DNA from: Acidobacteriota bacterium
GTDB lineage: Bacteria > Acidobacteriota > Terriglobia > Acidiferrales > UBA7541
NCBI GenBank assembly: GCA_003223245.1
Contig: QHYI01000131.1
Coordinates: forward strand, 18,729 to 82,728
Direction: 5' to 3'
Length of the DNA: 64,000 nt
Position numbers and translations under genes: made by a program. Shown here one piece after another: positions 1 to 9,247 of this stretch (position 1 is its first letter; every line of letters begins with the position of its first letter). The notes under the pieces were generated by a model that searched no databases, had not been told where the DNA came from, and was given only the letters and a program-made list of their open reading frames with translations.

Positions 1-623
1 ACCTCGCGGTCCAGCGTCAAAAGTTCCATCACGTCCGCGCGTGTGTGCAAAAGTTGCACCGAATGTGCTTGCACGGATGAAAACTGTTCCAGGCAGCCGC
101 GCCAAACTTCAACCAGAGCTTCGCTGGTGTGCGCCGCCTCCGCTCCGCCTTTGAGGATGAGCGCATTGCCGGATTTCAGCGCCAGTGATGCTACCTGCGG
201 GATGACGTCCGGCCGTGATTCAAAAACGATGCCTACCACGCCGAGTGGGCAGCTCTCCTTATGAAGAACCAGGCCGTCATCAAGTTCAGTCGCGGCCAAC
301 CTGCGCCCCAGCGGGTCAGGCAAGCGGGCTACATCGCGCACGCGCGCTGCCATCTCTTCGATTCCCTTGGCCTTCACGCGCAAGCGGGCAAACATCGCGG
401 CGGACATCTTTCCCGCTTCCACAGCGAGTTGGGCTGCGCGGCAATCCCTCTCGTTGCCGTTCAGAATTTTTTGCGCTCCGCTTTCAAGGGCGCTCGCCGC
501 CGCCATCAATATCTCGTTCCGGTGCTCATTCGAGAGCCTGGCTAGGCTGCGCGAGCTAGCCCTGGCTCTCTTGGCCACCTCTTGTACAGGAGGCTGTGAG
601 GTTTCGATGGAATTTGTCGTCAT
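1..623 (-). CDS. proA: Gamma-glutamyl phosphate reductase, N-terminal part (cut by window edge)
   Basis: ProA is the NADPH-dependent reductase that converts gamma-glutamyl phosphate to glutamate-5-semialdehyde, the second step of proline synthesis in the cytoplasm. The minus strand reads open from an ATG at 623 (MTTNSIETSQ) to the left edge. It carries aldehyde-dehydrogenase-type sequence such as GVVGIVFESRPDV and LALKSGNALILKGG, which are characteristic of ProA. About 207 of the usual ~415 residues are visible. Its start overlaps the stop of proB by 4 bp (ATGA), so the two are translationally coupled in the order proB-proA. The C-terminal half and the catalytic Cys lie outside the window. 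Confidence 0.95.
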   Translation of the reverse strand, partial: MTTNSIETSQPPVQEVAKRARASSRSLARLSNEHRNEILMAAASALESGAQKILNGNERDCRAAQLAVEAGKMSAAMFARLRVKAKGIEEMAARVRDVARLPDPLGRRLAATELDDGLVLHKESCPLGVVGIVFESRPDVIPQVASLALKSGNALILKGGAEAAHTSEALVEVWRGCLEQFSSVQAHSVQLLHTRADVMELLTLDRE

Positions 624-1816
624 CGCTGTTCCATTAACACGATGTTGTCGCGGCGGATAAGAATGTGAGTCCCCGTGGCGCCTTGCGCCTTTTCGGGAGC
701 AGCCCTTCTTTTTTGCACGATTTGTTCGGCCTCTTGACTCGCGCAATTGGCAATGCCGCGGGCAATCTCTCGGCCTTCTCCATCCACAATGCTTACCACA
801 TCCATGGGAGAAAAGTGACCGTCGACTCGTTCGACCCCCGAAGTAAGCAAGCTGGCTTTGCCATGCGTGATCGCCCGCCGGGCTCCTTCATCCACGACCA
901 CGCGTCCACTCACGCCGGCAGCGTAAGCAATCCACCGCCGCTTGCCCCGAATACGCTTGGTTTGCAGGAAGACCGTTCCGACTCGCTCTCCCGCAAAAAT
1001 CCGGTCCAGAATATCCGGCTTCGTTCCGTTCGCAATCACCGCGATCCGCCCGCAATTCATGGCGATTTCCCCGGCCTCGAGCTTTGTCAACATTCCCCCG
1101 CGCCCGCCGGTGTCAGGCCCGGAAGCCAAGGCCTTGAGTTCCGGCGTCACTTTAGCAATCAGTGGAATAGGTTCAAGTTCGACGGTCTCTGCGGAGTTTG
1201 CCGGCTTCTTTTGAAGAAACCCATCCACGTTGCTCAGAAGAATGAGCGCATCTCCATCCAAGCCGCTCATGACCAGCGCAGCAAGCCTGTCATTGTCGCT
1301 GAAGGCGTTTGCTCGTCCCCCTTTGTCGAGAGATTCGATCTCGGCGGTCGAGACGGTATCGTTTTCGTTGATGATGGGAAGCACTTTGAGGCTGAGCAGC
1401 TTCTCCATTGTGCGGCGGAGATTGGTGTAGCGCCGCCAGTTGCTGAAGTCTTCGCTCGTCAAAAGGACTTGGGCGGTCTTGATGTTCCATGCAGAGAACA
1501 TTTCCCTGTAAGCGTTCATAAGCAGGCTTTGCCCTACAGCCGCGCACGCCTGCTTGGTCACCAGATCATCGAGCCTCGAGCGATGCAGTCCGAGCCATCC
1601 TCTTCCCAGGCCAATTGCTCCTGACGACACGAGTACCACTTGCTTTCCCGCAGCATGCAGGCCGGCAACGGATCTCATGAGAGGTTCAACGCGCTCCCGG
1701 CACAAAGTTCCGTCCGGCGCGGTTACCGTGCTCGTGCCCAATTTAATGACGATGCGAGACGCGGCTTTCAGAACTCTTTTGCGCTCAGCCTCCAATTTGG
1801 AATGGTCGGATTGCAT
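620..1816 (-). CDS. proB: Glutamate 5-kinase with C-terminal PUA domain
   Basis: ProB phosphorylates glutamate with ATP to gamma-glutamyl phosphate, the committed and feedback-inhibited step of proline synthesis. The 398-residue product opens its amino-acid-kinase fold with IVIKLGTST at about residues 22-30. It has the SSGAIGLG motif near residue 65 and an FSDNDRLAALV segment typical of glutamate kinases. The last ~100 residues (from GRVVVDEGARRAI) form the PUA domain found in long bacterial ProB. It is slightly longer than E. coli ProB (367) because of an N-terminal extension. The ATG at 1816 is used because it is the first Met; a later start before IVIKLG is possible. The stop overlaps the proA start (ATGA). 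Confidence 0.96.
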   Translation of the reverse strand: MQSDHSKLEAERKRVLKAASRIVIKLGTSTVTAPDGTLCRERVEPLMRSVAGLHAAGKQVVLVSSGAIGLGRGWLGLHRSRLDDLVTKQACAAVGQSLLMNAYREMFSAWNIKTAQVLLTSEDFSNWRRYTNLRRTMEKLLSLKVLPIINENDTVSTAEIESLDKGGRANAFSDNDRLAALVMSGLDGDALILLSNVDGFLQKKPANSAETVELEPIPLIAKVTPELKALASGPDTGGRGGMLTKLEAGEIAMNCGRIAVIANGTKPDILDRIFAGERVGTVFLQTKRIRGKRRWIAYAAGVSGRVVVDEGARRAITHGKASLLTSGVERVDGHFSPMDVVSIVDGEGREIARGIANCASQEAEQIVQKRRAAPEKAQGATGTHILIRRDNIVLMEQR

Positions 1817-2129
1817 TTGATAAGTTTGGACGAAAACCAGCTCCTCAGAATTTGAAAAGCGTGCTCCCTCCTAAGACAAACCAAGTCCGCTGCAACAGAA
1901 CGTATTCGAAGAAACTAGACGCAAATCCCTCTCACAAGATTTTACCGGAATCTCCGGCTCGATGTTGGCTTAAGCAGTTCTCCTAGGCGGCCACCTGCTG
2001 TCCTTGAGCTGTCCGAAAATGCCGGTAGCTCCTTCCTTCTGCTCCCCGAGTTTTCCTCAGCCTCCAAAAATTCTCCGTGAAATTCTCCTTTAAGAGCCGT
2101 TACAATTGCCGCATCGGACTCCGCATCGA

Positions 2130-2783
2130 ATGTCCAAAATTATCATGGCTATCGGCAGCAAGCGCGGCCCGAAGCTCAACGCCGTCCAGCAGGCATTGGA
2201 ATCCTTGTCTCCCTTCTTTCCTCCGGCCACCGAATTCGAGCTAGTCGGCCTGGAAGTTGACAGCGGCGTCAGCCACACTCCCTCGTCCCGCGAAGAACTC
2301 ATGCGCGGCGCCCGCCAGCGCGCGGAAACTCTCGTGCAAATCGCGCAGAAAAGCGCTTTGCGGTGGCACTACTTCGTCGGTTTGGAGGGCGGGCTCGACG
2401 TAATTCACGAGACTGCCTCGCCCCTCCCAATCCGTGGTCATTCGGATGTTCCTCCAAACGCGCGCCGCCGCGTTTTCCTTGAGAGTTGGGCTTATGTTTC
2501 GGATGGTAAGCGCGGCCACTACGGTCGCTCGGGTGGTATCGAACTCCCCGAACCGCTCGTGCGCGAAGTCCTTGAAAATGGCACCGAGCTTGCCGTGGCC
2601 ATCGATCGGTTTGCCGGCACGGCGGGCATCCGAGATGCGCAAGGCGCCTGGGGCGTTCTTTCGGGCGATCTCATCAGCCGCCAGGAAGCGTTTCGCGTGG
2701 CCGTGATTGCTGCCTTCGCCCCGTTCTATAATGCAAAGATGTACCGTGCCGCCGCCGTTGGCGCTTCCGGCTCGGTCTTATGA
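2130..2783 (+). CDS. DUF84-family non-canonical purine NTP phosphatase (YjjX-like)
   Basis: Members of this family hydrolyse inosine and xanthosine triphosphates to keep deaminated purines out of nucleic acids. The protein (217 residues from the ATG at 2130) has the family pattern. IMAIGSKRGPKLNAV is at the N-terminus, VDSGVSHTPSSREE near residue 45, then GARQRAE, HYFVGLEGGLD and a Gly-rich GAWGVLSGDLISR near the C-terminus. It is longer than E. coli YjjX (~170) mainly through an insertion around residues 100-125. An in-frame TTG at 2106 would add 8 residues, but the ATG begins directly at the conserved strand. It stands alone between proB and tdk, which point in different directions. Confidence 0.87.
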   Translation: MSKIIMAIGSKRGPKLNAVQQALESLSPFFPPATEFELVGLEVDSGVSHTPSSREELMRGARQRAETLVQIAQKSALRWHYFVGLEGGLDVIHETASPLPIRGHSDVPPNARRRVFLESWAYVSDGKRGHYGRSGGIELPEPLVREVLENGTELAVAIDRFAGTAGIRDAQGAWGVLSGDLISRQEAFRVAVIAAFAPFYNAKMYRAAAVGASGSVL

Positions 2784-2880
2784 TTGCGTGTCAAGGAGTG
2801 TCAAACCGGGCTTTTTTGTGGAACATCAAATGGAAAGGTCTATGCGCAACAAAGAGCACGCGAAGGAATTTGTTCCTTAA

Positions 2881-2910
2881 CTGACAACGAAGGACTTACA
2901 ACTTAGGACT
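2881..2910. repeat. Single arm of a dispersed intergenic repeat (tdk leader)
   Basis: The stretch CTGACAACGAAGGACTTACA followed by ACTTAGGAC closely resembles the right arm of the inverted repeat in front of pgk (10375-10397: ACTGACAACTGAGG, then ACTTAGAAC). It lies about 20 bp before the GTG start of tdk. Both copies end shortly before a start codon, so it is probably an old intergenic repeat arm. Seen by eye only. Confidence 0.4.
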
Positions 2911-2929
2911 TTTTCGGACAGGAGCCACC

Positions 2930-3559
2930 GTGGACATCGTCAAAGGCAATATGGGCTGGATCGAAGTCATCGTCGGCCCGATGTTTTCCGGCAAGAGCGA
3001 GGAACTGATTCGCCGACTGCGCCGTGCGGAGATTGCGCGCCAGCGCGTGCAAATCTTCAAACCTGCCATCGACGAACGCTACGCCGCCAACGAAATTGTT
3101 TCGCACTCCGGCCTGGGTATTTCCTCAGACAACATCGCCAAGGCCTCGGAAATCATAGACAAGCTCTCTCCGCGCACCGAAGTCGTCGGCATCGACGAAG
3201 CGCAATTCCTTGGTGAGGAACTCGTCGATGTTTGCACCAAGCTTGCCAACCTTGGCAAGCGCGTCATCGTAGCCGGCCTCGATACTGATTATCGCGGCCG
3301 CCCTTTCGAGCCCATGCCCCGCCTCCTGGCCATCGCCGAGGAAATCACCAAGCTCCTGGCGATTTGCGTTCGCTGCGGCAATCCCGCGGTCCACACGCAG
3401 CGCCTCATTGAAAGCGAAGAATTGATTGTTGTCGGCGCGATGGGCGCTTACGAAGCTCGCTGCCGCCGCTGCTTCGAGCCCAGTCCCGCGCTCGCCGTGA
3501 AAAAGACAGACGGCCCGCAACTCATCGCTCGCAACCGCGCTGCCACCGCTGGCGATTAG
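2930..3559 (+). CDS. tdk: Thymidine kinase (type II, zinc-containing)
   Basis: Transfers phosphate from ATP to thymidine for dTMP salvage. The 209-residue product has the P-loop [11 protein letters not shown] at residues 16-26, the DxD/DE region GIDEAQF at 88-94 (Glu90 is the likely catalytic base) and the lasso zinc site built from C146xxC149 and C178xxC181. Length and motif order match the tetrameric type II enzymes. Start choice: GTG at 2930 has CAGGAG about 7 nt upstream; the in-frame ATG at 2951 would remove seven residues but lacks a comparable ribosome-binding site. It sits between the DUF84 gene and a GHMP kinase, all on the plus strand but with gaps over 100 bp, so an operon is not certain. 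Confidence 0.96.
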   Translation: MDIVKGNMGWIEVIVGPMFSGKSEELIRRLRRAEIARQRVQIFKPAIDERYAANEIVSHSGLGISSDNIAKASEIIDKLSPRTEVVGIDEAQFLGEELVDVCTKLANLGKRVIVAGLDTDYRGRPFEPMPRLLAIAEEITKLLAICVRCGNPAVHTQRLIESEELIVVGAMGAYEARCRRCFEPSPALAVKKTDGPQLIARNRAATAGD

Positions 3560-3702
3560 TGCGCGATCAACTCTCCGTACTTTTTTTTGAAGACCGGCAT
3601 TACCTTTCCGCCAACTCCCCCCTTTCTTTCCTTGAGGTTGCGGCTCCATTCCGTCAAACTGTTCCGTCCTTGAATATCCAAAAATTAGGCTGACTCGCAG
3701 CT

Positions 3703-4707
3703 ATGATCATCGAATCGAAGGCGCCAACCCGTGTGGACTTCGCCGGCGGAACGCTCGACATTTGGCCGCTTTACCTTTTCCATCCCGGAGCCGTCACCGT
3801 CAACGCCGCCATCTCCCTCTACGCTTCCTGCCGCATTGAAACTAATGGCAGCGAGAGTATTCACCTTATGTCTCGTGACACGCAGCGCGAAGAAACCTTC
3901 TCCTCTTTCAACATGCTCATGAAAACCAAGCGCTATCGTCTTCCTCTTCTCGCAGAAATCGCCAAGTTCTTTCGTCCTCAGGGCGGCTTCACGCTGATGA
4001 CGGACTCCGAAGCCCCGGCCGGTGCGGGAATTGGCGGCTCCAGCGCCATGGCCGTGGCTATTTGCGCCGCTCTTGACCGTTTCACTGGAGCAGGGAAGAG
4101 CAAGGTCGATTGGATTCACATCAGCCGCGACGCCGAGGCCATCGTCATCAACGTTCCCACCGGCACGCAGGATCACTACCCTCCGGCCTTTGGCGGTGCC
4201 GCTGCGATTGAGCTGCCTGCCGGCGGTGAGCATCGCGTCGAGCTTCGCGTCAATCTTGATGAGCTGGAGCGCCGCGTGGTGGTCTGCTATACGGGCAAGC
4301 CCCGCCAGCATGGCATCAACAACTGGGAAGTTTTCAAAGCGCAAATCGGGGGCAAGCGCGCCGTGCAACAAAGTCTCGAGCGAATTTCCGAGGTTGCCCA
4401 ATGCATGCGCGTCGCTTTTGAGAGGCCCGACTGGAGGGAAGCCGGACGCCTCATGCGGGAGGAATGGTCCTTCCGTAAACGCAACCTCCCCACCATCTCG
4501 ACCAAAACCATCGACCGCGTCATTGAAAACGCCCGCCGCAACGGCGCTCTTGCGGGCAAGGTTTGCGGTGCGGGCGGTGGCGGCTGCGTGGTTCTCCTCA
4601 TCGAGCCCGAAGCGCGCGACCGCGTCGAAAAAGCTATCAGGGAAGCGGGCGGCGAGGTTCTGCGTACCACGATCGACCGCCAAGGCGTAAACGTCGTTTC
4701 CCGCTAA
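3703..4707 (+). CDS. GHMP-family sugar kinase (heptose kinase / galactokinase-like)
   Basis: A GHMP kinase that phosphorylates a small sugar or alcohol with ATP. The 334-residue product begins SKAPTRVDFAGGTLDIWP, the family's first motif. It has the phosphate-binding loop PAGAGIGGSSAMA at about residues 105-117, and the C-terminal motif GALAGKVCGAGGGGCVVLL typical of GHMP kinases. The opening resembles D-glycero-D-manno-heptose-7-phosphate kinases (HddA) more than mevalonate or homoserine kinases, but no heptose pathway genes are nearby, so the substrate is not assigned. It starts at ATG 3703 after a 143-bp gap from tdk and is followed by 182 bp of spacer holding two copies of CCGTACAGTT. Confidence 0.85.
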   Translation: MIIESKAPTRVDFAGGTLDIWPLYLFHPGAVTVNAAISLYASCRIETNGSESIHLMSRDTQREETFSSFNMLMKTKRYRLPLLAEIAKFFRPQGGFTLMTDSEAPAGAGIGGSSAMAVAICAALDRFTGAGKSKVDWIHISRDAEAIVINVPTGTQDHYPPAFGGAAAIELPAGGEHRVELRVNLDELERRVVVCYTGKPRQHGINNWEVFKAQIGGKRAVQQSLERISEVAQCMRVAFERPDWREAGRLMREEWSFRKRNLPTISTKTIDRVIENARRNGALAGKVCGAGGGGCVVLLIEPEARDRVEKAIREAGGEVLRTTIDRQGVNVVSR

Positions 4708-4889
4708 GCTCTACGGGAGAAAACTGCTCATTTTCGGGGTTGCTGTCTTCCGCCCGTCCCACCGTACAGTTCGGCGCCCGCCCCGTACAGTTAAACAAAC
4801 TGCCTCTCGCCACACCCGAGCACCTGTTCAGCGGCTTCCGAGCATCATAGAATAGGTAACGCGGGCACCCAGGAGGCGCCTGCCCAAGT

Positions 4890-5801
4890 ATGCCGAACTG
4901 GTATGCCATTCCTCTGGCTTTGCTGCTTTTGGGCGATGCGGACATCCCGCGCGTGAATAGCCTTCGTCCGCCCGAAAAGTCTTCCCTGAACTTTCCTTCA
5001 GACGAAGAAATTCCCATTTTTCCCAGCACGGAAGACTTTTCCGCTGACGGACAGACCCAGACAAAGCCCGTCAACAATCCCAACGAGCCGCTGCAAGAGA
5101 CCTCGAAACTGACCTTGATTCGCTTTGTCTCCGGTGAATTTGCCAAAGCCCTCAAGTCTTTGCCCGCGGGCAAAGAAGGTTTCAACTTTCCTGTAGGCAA
5201 ACCGCTTGACGCGCAGCTTCTCGACCGTGCCGTGGCCACGCATGGCGCTGCCGTCAATTCCGGCGACAATGTTCAAATCACCGGGCTGCAATTTCGCGCT
5301 CACCAGATCATCGTCGACATCAACGGCGGCGGTCGCGGCAAGCATCACTGGCGCGATCATCTCCAAATCGGCATCGGCGGCCCTCATCCTACGGTGCAAT
5401 CCAGTTCGACCCAGGAAACCGGCCCGCCGGGTTTGCAGCCGGGCATGGGCAGCACCATTTTTCTGGACTTTATTAAGTTCGTTCCGGACATGACTCCGGA
5501 CGAATTGAAGAAGATTCTCTCGCCCTTCCTCAATTTTCAGAACGAGCGCTCCGCCTCCGTGCAGTGGATTGATACTTTGCCACCGGAGATGAAGAAAGCC
5601 ATTCAGGAGCGCCGGCCCGTCGTCGGCATGGACCGCGAAGAAGTCGTGGCTGCCATGGGCAAACCGGATCACAAAGTGCGCGAACGCGATTCGGATGGGA
5701 ACGACATCGAGGATTGGATCTACGGCCAGCCCCCGTCCAAAACCGTCTTCGTCCGTTTCACCGGCGACCACGTCACCAAAATCGAGCAATTCCCTCAGTA
5801 G
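4890..5801 (+). CDS. Hypothetical exported protein with C-terminal SmpA/OmlA-like motif
   Basis: Function unknown. The 303-residue protein has a short hydrophobic stretch (AIPLALLLLG) at the N-terminus that may be a signal or anchor. A Pro-rich acidic region and a Gly/His-containing middle (NGGGRGKHHWRDH) follow. The last ~60 residues read GMDREEVVAAMGKPDHKV, then IEDWIYGQ and a terminal FVRFTGDHVTKIE. That last part is the pattern of SmpA/OmlA-like small beta domains, which recur in secreted Acidobacteriota proteins. The ATG at 4890 is preceded by AGGAGG at 4871-4876; the spacing of 13 nt is long. It stands alone; the next gene is convergent. Confidence 0.75.
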   Translation: MPNWYAIPLALLLLGDADIPRVNSLRPPEKSSLNFPSDEEIPIFPSTEDFSADGQTQTKPVNNPNEPLQETSKLTLIRFVSGEFAKALKSLPAGKEGFNFPVGKPLDAQLLDRAVATHGAAVNSGDNVQITGLQFRAHQIIVDINGGGRGKHHWRDHLQIGIGGPHPTVQSSSTQETGPPGLQPGMGSTIFLDFIKFVPDMTPDELKKILSPFLNFQNERSASVQWIDTLPPEMKKAIQERRPVVGMDREEVVAAMGKPDHKVRERDSDGNDIEDWIYGQPPSKTVFVRFTGDHVTKIEQFPQ

Positions 5802-5892
5802 GAAATGGGTTCCGTGCGAAAACCCCATGAATGCCCTCGATTTCAGGGTGTTTTTATAACCATCCACTGCGCTCCAATTTTTGAAGCTGTTT

Positions 5893-7578
5893 TCATTCTC
5901 GAGGCTCCCGCGTCTGCGGCCATTGCAATACTACGATTCTGCCGTCGGCTTCCCGTTCCAAGGTCGGCGCATACAATCCCAACTGCTCTCGCCGCCACCA
6001 CATGCCCGTCGCGCGCTTTTCCTCTGGCGTCGTGAACCAGTATTGCCATAGCACCGCCCGTACCTCTTTCGGTGGAGCTTTCGGAAAGGGATTGCCAGCG
6101 AACAACTCCAGCACATCTTGCGAGCCTCGCAACAAGGCCTGCTCCGTTCTCGGCACAATCATCGACTCATCCCGCCAAGTGCTTAGCGAAGCAAACCACA
6201 AATTCCAATCGAAGCGCGGCTGATATGGGGCGTAAATCCCCGGCGCCTTCGCGGAATTCTGCGGCTTGAAGCGGAACGGATAAACCAGCCAGTTCTGCCC
6301 ATCGTCTGAGCCTTGGAACTCAATCTCGTATCGTCCCCGCGCTAGCGCCGCGACAGGCGTGGTAGGCAGCTCTACCGGCCGCACCATCCAGATCATCTGC
6401 ACGGTTGTCGCATAGAAAATCCATGTCAGCATCACCGCCGTCAACGCCAGCTTCAACGCTGCCCATTGCTTCTGCGCCGCCTTCCTCCAATTTTTTCCTT
6501 GGTTCGATTCGGCCTTAGGCTTCATTCCCTCCGGTTCAACAACTTTGTTGCTGTCGAGCCTCTCGGATGCCAATGGTGGTGTGTGCTCTAGAGCAAGGCC
6601 CAACGTCACCGGTTTTTCTCCTAATTCGTTTTTTCCTCCGTCAGAGCTAGCTACACCGAGGCTATCTTTCCAGCGTTTCGGCACGAATCGTTTCAGCACC
6701 TTGTCATCTAGCAATAAGAACCCGAGCACCAGCACCAAATAATTCAAAAACGTGTAGTTCGCCGAGAGAATGATTCCGACCTGCCACGGCGTCACAATGC
6801 AAAAACACGCGATCCGAAACCGCCTGGGAAAAAACATCGTCCACACCAGGGCCAGTTCCAGTGCCAGCGTCCCGAACGCCATCGCCGCCTGAACCCTGTG
6901 CGGCCAATGTTGCATGTACCATCCAATCCAAGTCGGCAGCGGCCCGTTCTGGTAGTAATCATCGAGCGCCGTGAAGTTCCGCCACTCCGGGTCGCCTCCC
7001 ATAATTTTGGCCACGCCCGATTCGAAATAGATGCGGAAGCATTCCCACAGGAGCAAAAACCAGCTCGCTCGCGAAGGTGGGCTCGCCTCGCCCCAGCCCG
7101 GACGAAACCCCTTCGGCGCGTAAAATAGGGCAATAAATCCCGCCTCCAGAAGCATTCCATCCGATTGGTACCCGGAAAAATCCCGCGCTGCACTCACAAA
7201 CGAAAGGAAACACACGAAGCAGATCGCCAGCATTCCGCGCGGCCATAAATTCAACACCAGCAGCACCGACGCGATCATCCCCACCCAGCAAATCGCCGTC
7301 AGCATGTGCCGCCCGCTCGAAAACCATAGCAGTGTCGGCGCATACCAGTAACCCACTCTGCCAAGCTGTTCCGTCACCGCGCGCAAATATTCGGCAGCCG
7401 GAAGAATGCCTTGCGGCCCGATCAATCCTTTGATTTGAAAAACCAGGGAGAAAAGCGCGGAGTAATAAATTAGCCCCAGCGCGCGTAGGAAAATCCAGCG
7501 CGGCAGCAGCCCGTCAGGTTTGCCTGGTTGGGAAGCAAACAGCCAGCGCACCGCCGACGCCGGTGACCAGTCCTTCAT
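5893..7578 (-). CDS. Lipase maturation factor family membrane protein
   Basis: The protein (561 residues) is a multi-spanning membrane protein of the lipase-maturation-factor family, whose vertebrate member LMF1 helps fold lipases in the ER. The role in bacteria is unknown. Visible features are the opening ASQPGKPDGLLPRWIFLRAL, several hydrophobic helices between residues ~25 and 310, and the charged ESGVAKIMGGDPEWRNFTAL segment. A Ser/Lys-rich loop at ~310-365 precedes a last helix, and the C-terminal soluble part contains FEGSDDG-like sequence, YAPYQPRFDWNLWFASL and RRE. The length fits the family. It is monocistronic and convergent with the preceding gene. Confidence 0.82.
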   Translation of the reverse strand: MKDWSPASAVRWLFASQPGKPDGLLPRWIFLRALGLIYYSALFSLVFQIKGLIGPQGILPAAEYLRAVTEQLGRVGYWYAPTLLWFSSGRHMLTAICWVGMIASVLLVLNLWPRGMLAICFVCFLSFVSAARDFSGYQSDGMLLEAGFIALFYAPKGFRPGWGEASPPSRASWFLLLWECFRIYFESGVAKIMGGDPEWRNFTALDDYYQNGPLPTWIGWYMQHWPHRVQAAMAFGTLALELALVWTMFFPRRFRIACFCIVTPWQVGIILSANYTFLNYLVLVLGFLLLDDKVLKRFVPKRWKDSLGVASSDGGKNELGEKPVTLGLALEHTPPLASERLDSNKVVEPEGMKPKAESNQGKNWRKAAQKQWAALKLALTAVMLTWIFYATTVQMIWMVRPVELPTTPVAALARGRYEIEFQGSDDGQNWLVYPFRFKPQNSAKAPGIYAPYQPRFDWNLWFASLSTWRDESMIVPRTEQALLRGSQDVLELFAGNPFPKAPPKEVRAVLWQYWFTTPEEKRATGMWWRREQLGLYAPTLEREADGRIVVLQWPQTREPRE

Positions 7579-7820
7579 CGCGCGCCATTATAGTCCTTGC
7601 CCACACAACGATTTACTAACTTGAGAGAAAACGATGCCGTACTGCCGTCATTCCGAGCGAAGCGCGGCATGGGCAGCGCCGCTGCGATCACCGTTCTTGG
7701 GTGTCGTTTTTTCTTGTAGTGGCGCGTCTTCAGACTCGTGCTTTTCTTGACTCGACCGAACTCTCGTCCGTGAAGTATGATTCGCGCTGTTTTGGCGTTA
7801 CTTGTGAAACAGAGTCCGTC

Positions 7821-8324
7821 ATGAGCGCGCAAAATCCATCTACTGTGGGCGTGACTGGAAAACCGATCGCGTCGAGTCCCAAATCGACCGTTCCCATTTA
7901 CGTGGCAATCTGCTGCCTTGTCATCGTCCTAGCGTTGGTGCTCGGCGTTGGATTGGCCGCCAACGAGGTTCTACGCCACCTTGTTCAGACAGCGCCGCTC
8001 TGGGTTGGAATCGCGCTTGGTTTCCGCGGCTCAAACGCAGCCTATTGGGTGGCGCTTCCCTCCTTTCTTGTTTGGCTCGTTTTAATGGCCCTTATTTGGG
8101 CCTATCTGCTCGGCATTTCCCGGATTGTGACTGGGCACTTCTCTCCCATCGAAGTCGGCATGACGATTATCGTTGGAGCAGCCTCGATTCTCGGAATCTT
8201 GAGCTTCGTCAGTTCCAGGTCGAGCTTTTCATCCACTGCCAAGTTAGCGCTGTTCGTCGGTTTCCTAGCTATCCAGTTGATTTGCTTGCGGATTAGTTTC
8301 TTGCCTTCCATTGCGCATCGGTGA
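7821..8324 (+). CDS. Small integral membrane protein, unknown function
   Basis: From ATG 7821 the product (167 residues) has a short polar N-terminus (MSAQNPSTVG) and then four evident hydrophobic segments. These are VPIYVAICCLVIVLALVLGV, FLVWLVLMALIWAYLLGI, MTIIVGAASILGILSFV and LALFVGFLAIQLICL. I do not recognise a family. The reading frame extends back to 7701, but that upstream part is basic and non-membrane and 7821 is a better start. It is divergent from the lipase-maturation-factor gene and convergent with a frameshifted membrane gene. Confidence 0.55.
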   Translation: MSAQNPSTVGVTGKPIASSPKSTVPIYVAICCLVIVLALVLGVGLAANEVLRHLVQTAPLWVGIALGFRGSNAAYWVALPSFLVWLVLMALIWAYLLGISRIVTGHFSPIEVGMTIIVGAASILGILSFVSSRSSFSSTAKLALFVGFLAIQLICLRISFLPSIAHR

Positions 8325-8343
8325 GTCGGCAAAAATGACTTAT

Positions 8344-8816
8344 TCAACGCCCTCCACCGTCAAACGCGCCAGCTAGGCTGAATCCGTAGAGGCCGGGTTT
8401 TAACCCGCCCGGCTTTGCGGCAGATTGCGAAGCTTTGCGCCTAGCCCAGACCGCGGTCAACAGGAACGGTGTCGCCAGAGCAACCACCATCAGGTGCTCG
8501 ACCCACGGCGTCGTAATGCAGAAGGTTCTAATGCAAAAGGACCGTTCGGCGTTCCACACACCCGGTAAAACGCTGGACATTGTAAAGAACCCGAACGAGC
8601 AGTAAGCCTCGAGAAGTTCTGCGCAAAGTCTCCCCCTCCGCCACAACAGCACGCCCGCCAATCCAACAAAGGCTGGCAGAAGCGTGATCCAGAGTCCCGA
8701 CCGTCCGGTGGTGCGAAGAGGCCGATCGCGAGCGGAAAGCCGTGACAACTCGTAAGAACGATCCAGAAGAACCCGAGCAGAGTTCCAAGCGGCGTCTTAG
8801 GCTTCAACGCCTGCAT
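8344..8816 (-). pseudogene. Frameshifted four-helix membrane protein
   Basis: Two overlapping minus-strand frames each hold half of a plausible membrane protein. The frame from 8816 begins MQALKPKTPLGTLLGFFWIV with a first helix ending GFPLAIGLFAPP, and then turns into Cys/Gly-rich nonsense. The frame ending at 8344 contains the sequel: RTTGRSGLWITLLP, VGLAGVLLW, a third segment with FGFFTMSSVLPGVW, and VEHLMVVALATPFLLTAVW. Joining them near 8700-8712 gives one protein of about 155 residues with four helices. The simplest reading is a single-base indel, either real decay or an assembly error. No family recognised. Confidence 0.5.
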
Positions 8817-8894
8817 GGTGCGAGTATGCTCCTGGAATCTCTCGCCGCATTCCCCGAATGGACTGACAAATCCTGTGGCCGACCCAAATCGTGC

Positions 8895-8922
8895 TTGACG
8901 AAACTTGCTGAGGTACTAAAAT
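8895..8922 (+). promoter_or_regulatory. Sigma-70-type promoter candidate for the gap cluster
   Basis: TTGACG at 8895-8900 and TAAAAT at 8917-8922 are separated by 16 bp, close to the vegetative consensus. The sequence lies about 325 bp before the gap start codon on the same strand, in the 431-bp region with no supported gene. If used, it would give a long leader that contains the repeat at 9065-9158. Motif match only. Confidence 0.4.
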
Positions 8923-9064
8923 ACTTTATAGTGAGCAGGGCGAAAGACTTTTGAGAACGGCTGGATTGCCGCCTCTCTTCTTAGGGTTTTATTTCTGCTC
9001 TCAGGCCCGTGGCGCGATGTGCGGTGTGATAAGCCACCGTGATTCTTGGTGACCTGGCGCTCTA

Positions 9065-9158
9065 TAACCCCTTTAGAATCAACACTGCTGCGATTCCTTG
9101 CAACTGTTGATTCCAAAGCACTTACAGTAGGCGCTAACCCCTTTAGAATCCGCACTTA
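9065..9158. repeat. Dispersed CTTTAGAATC-type intergenic repeat, copy 1 (gap leader)
   Basis: Contains TAACCCCTTTAGAATCAACA at 9065-9084. A longer unit follows at 9101-9158, which reads CAACTGTTGATTCCAAAGCA, then CTTACAGTAGGCGC and TAACCCCTTTAGAATCCGCA, then CTTAC. The reverse complement of the last unit recurs at 25788-25814 with only about two mismatches in 26. The CAACTGTTGATTC unit recurs on the same strand at 25857-25881. Both sites are upstream of conserved housekeeping genes or between them. Not an ORF on either strand. Confidence 0.7.
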
Positions 9159-9247
9159 CAAACAAATATGGGGGGAGGGGCCCCTCTCGTTTTGCAAGAA
9201 TTTCAAGTTGCCGCACGGAAGTCAACGATTCCTGTTCGGAGGACAGC

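Noticed and set aside
665..1624. 319-codon plus-strand open frame
   Set aside because: Antisense to proB, which is unambiguous.
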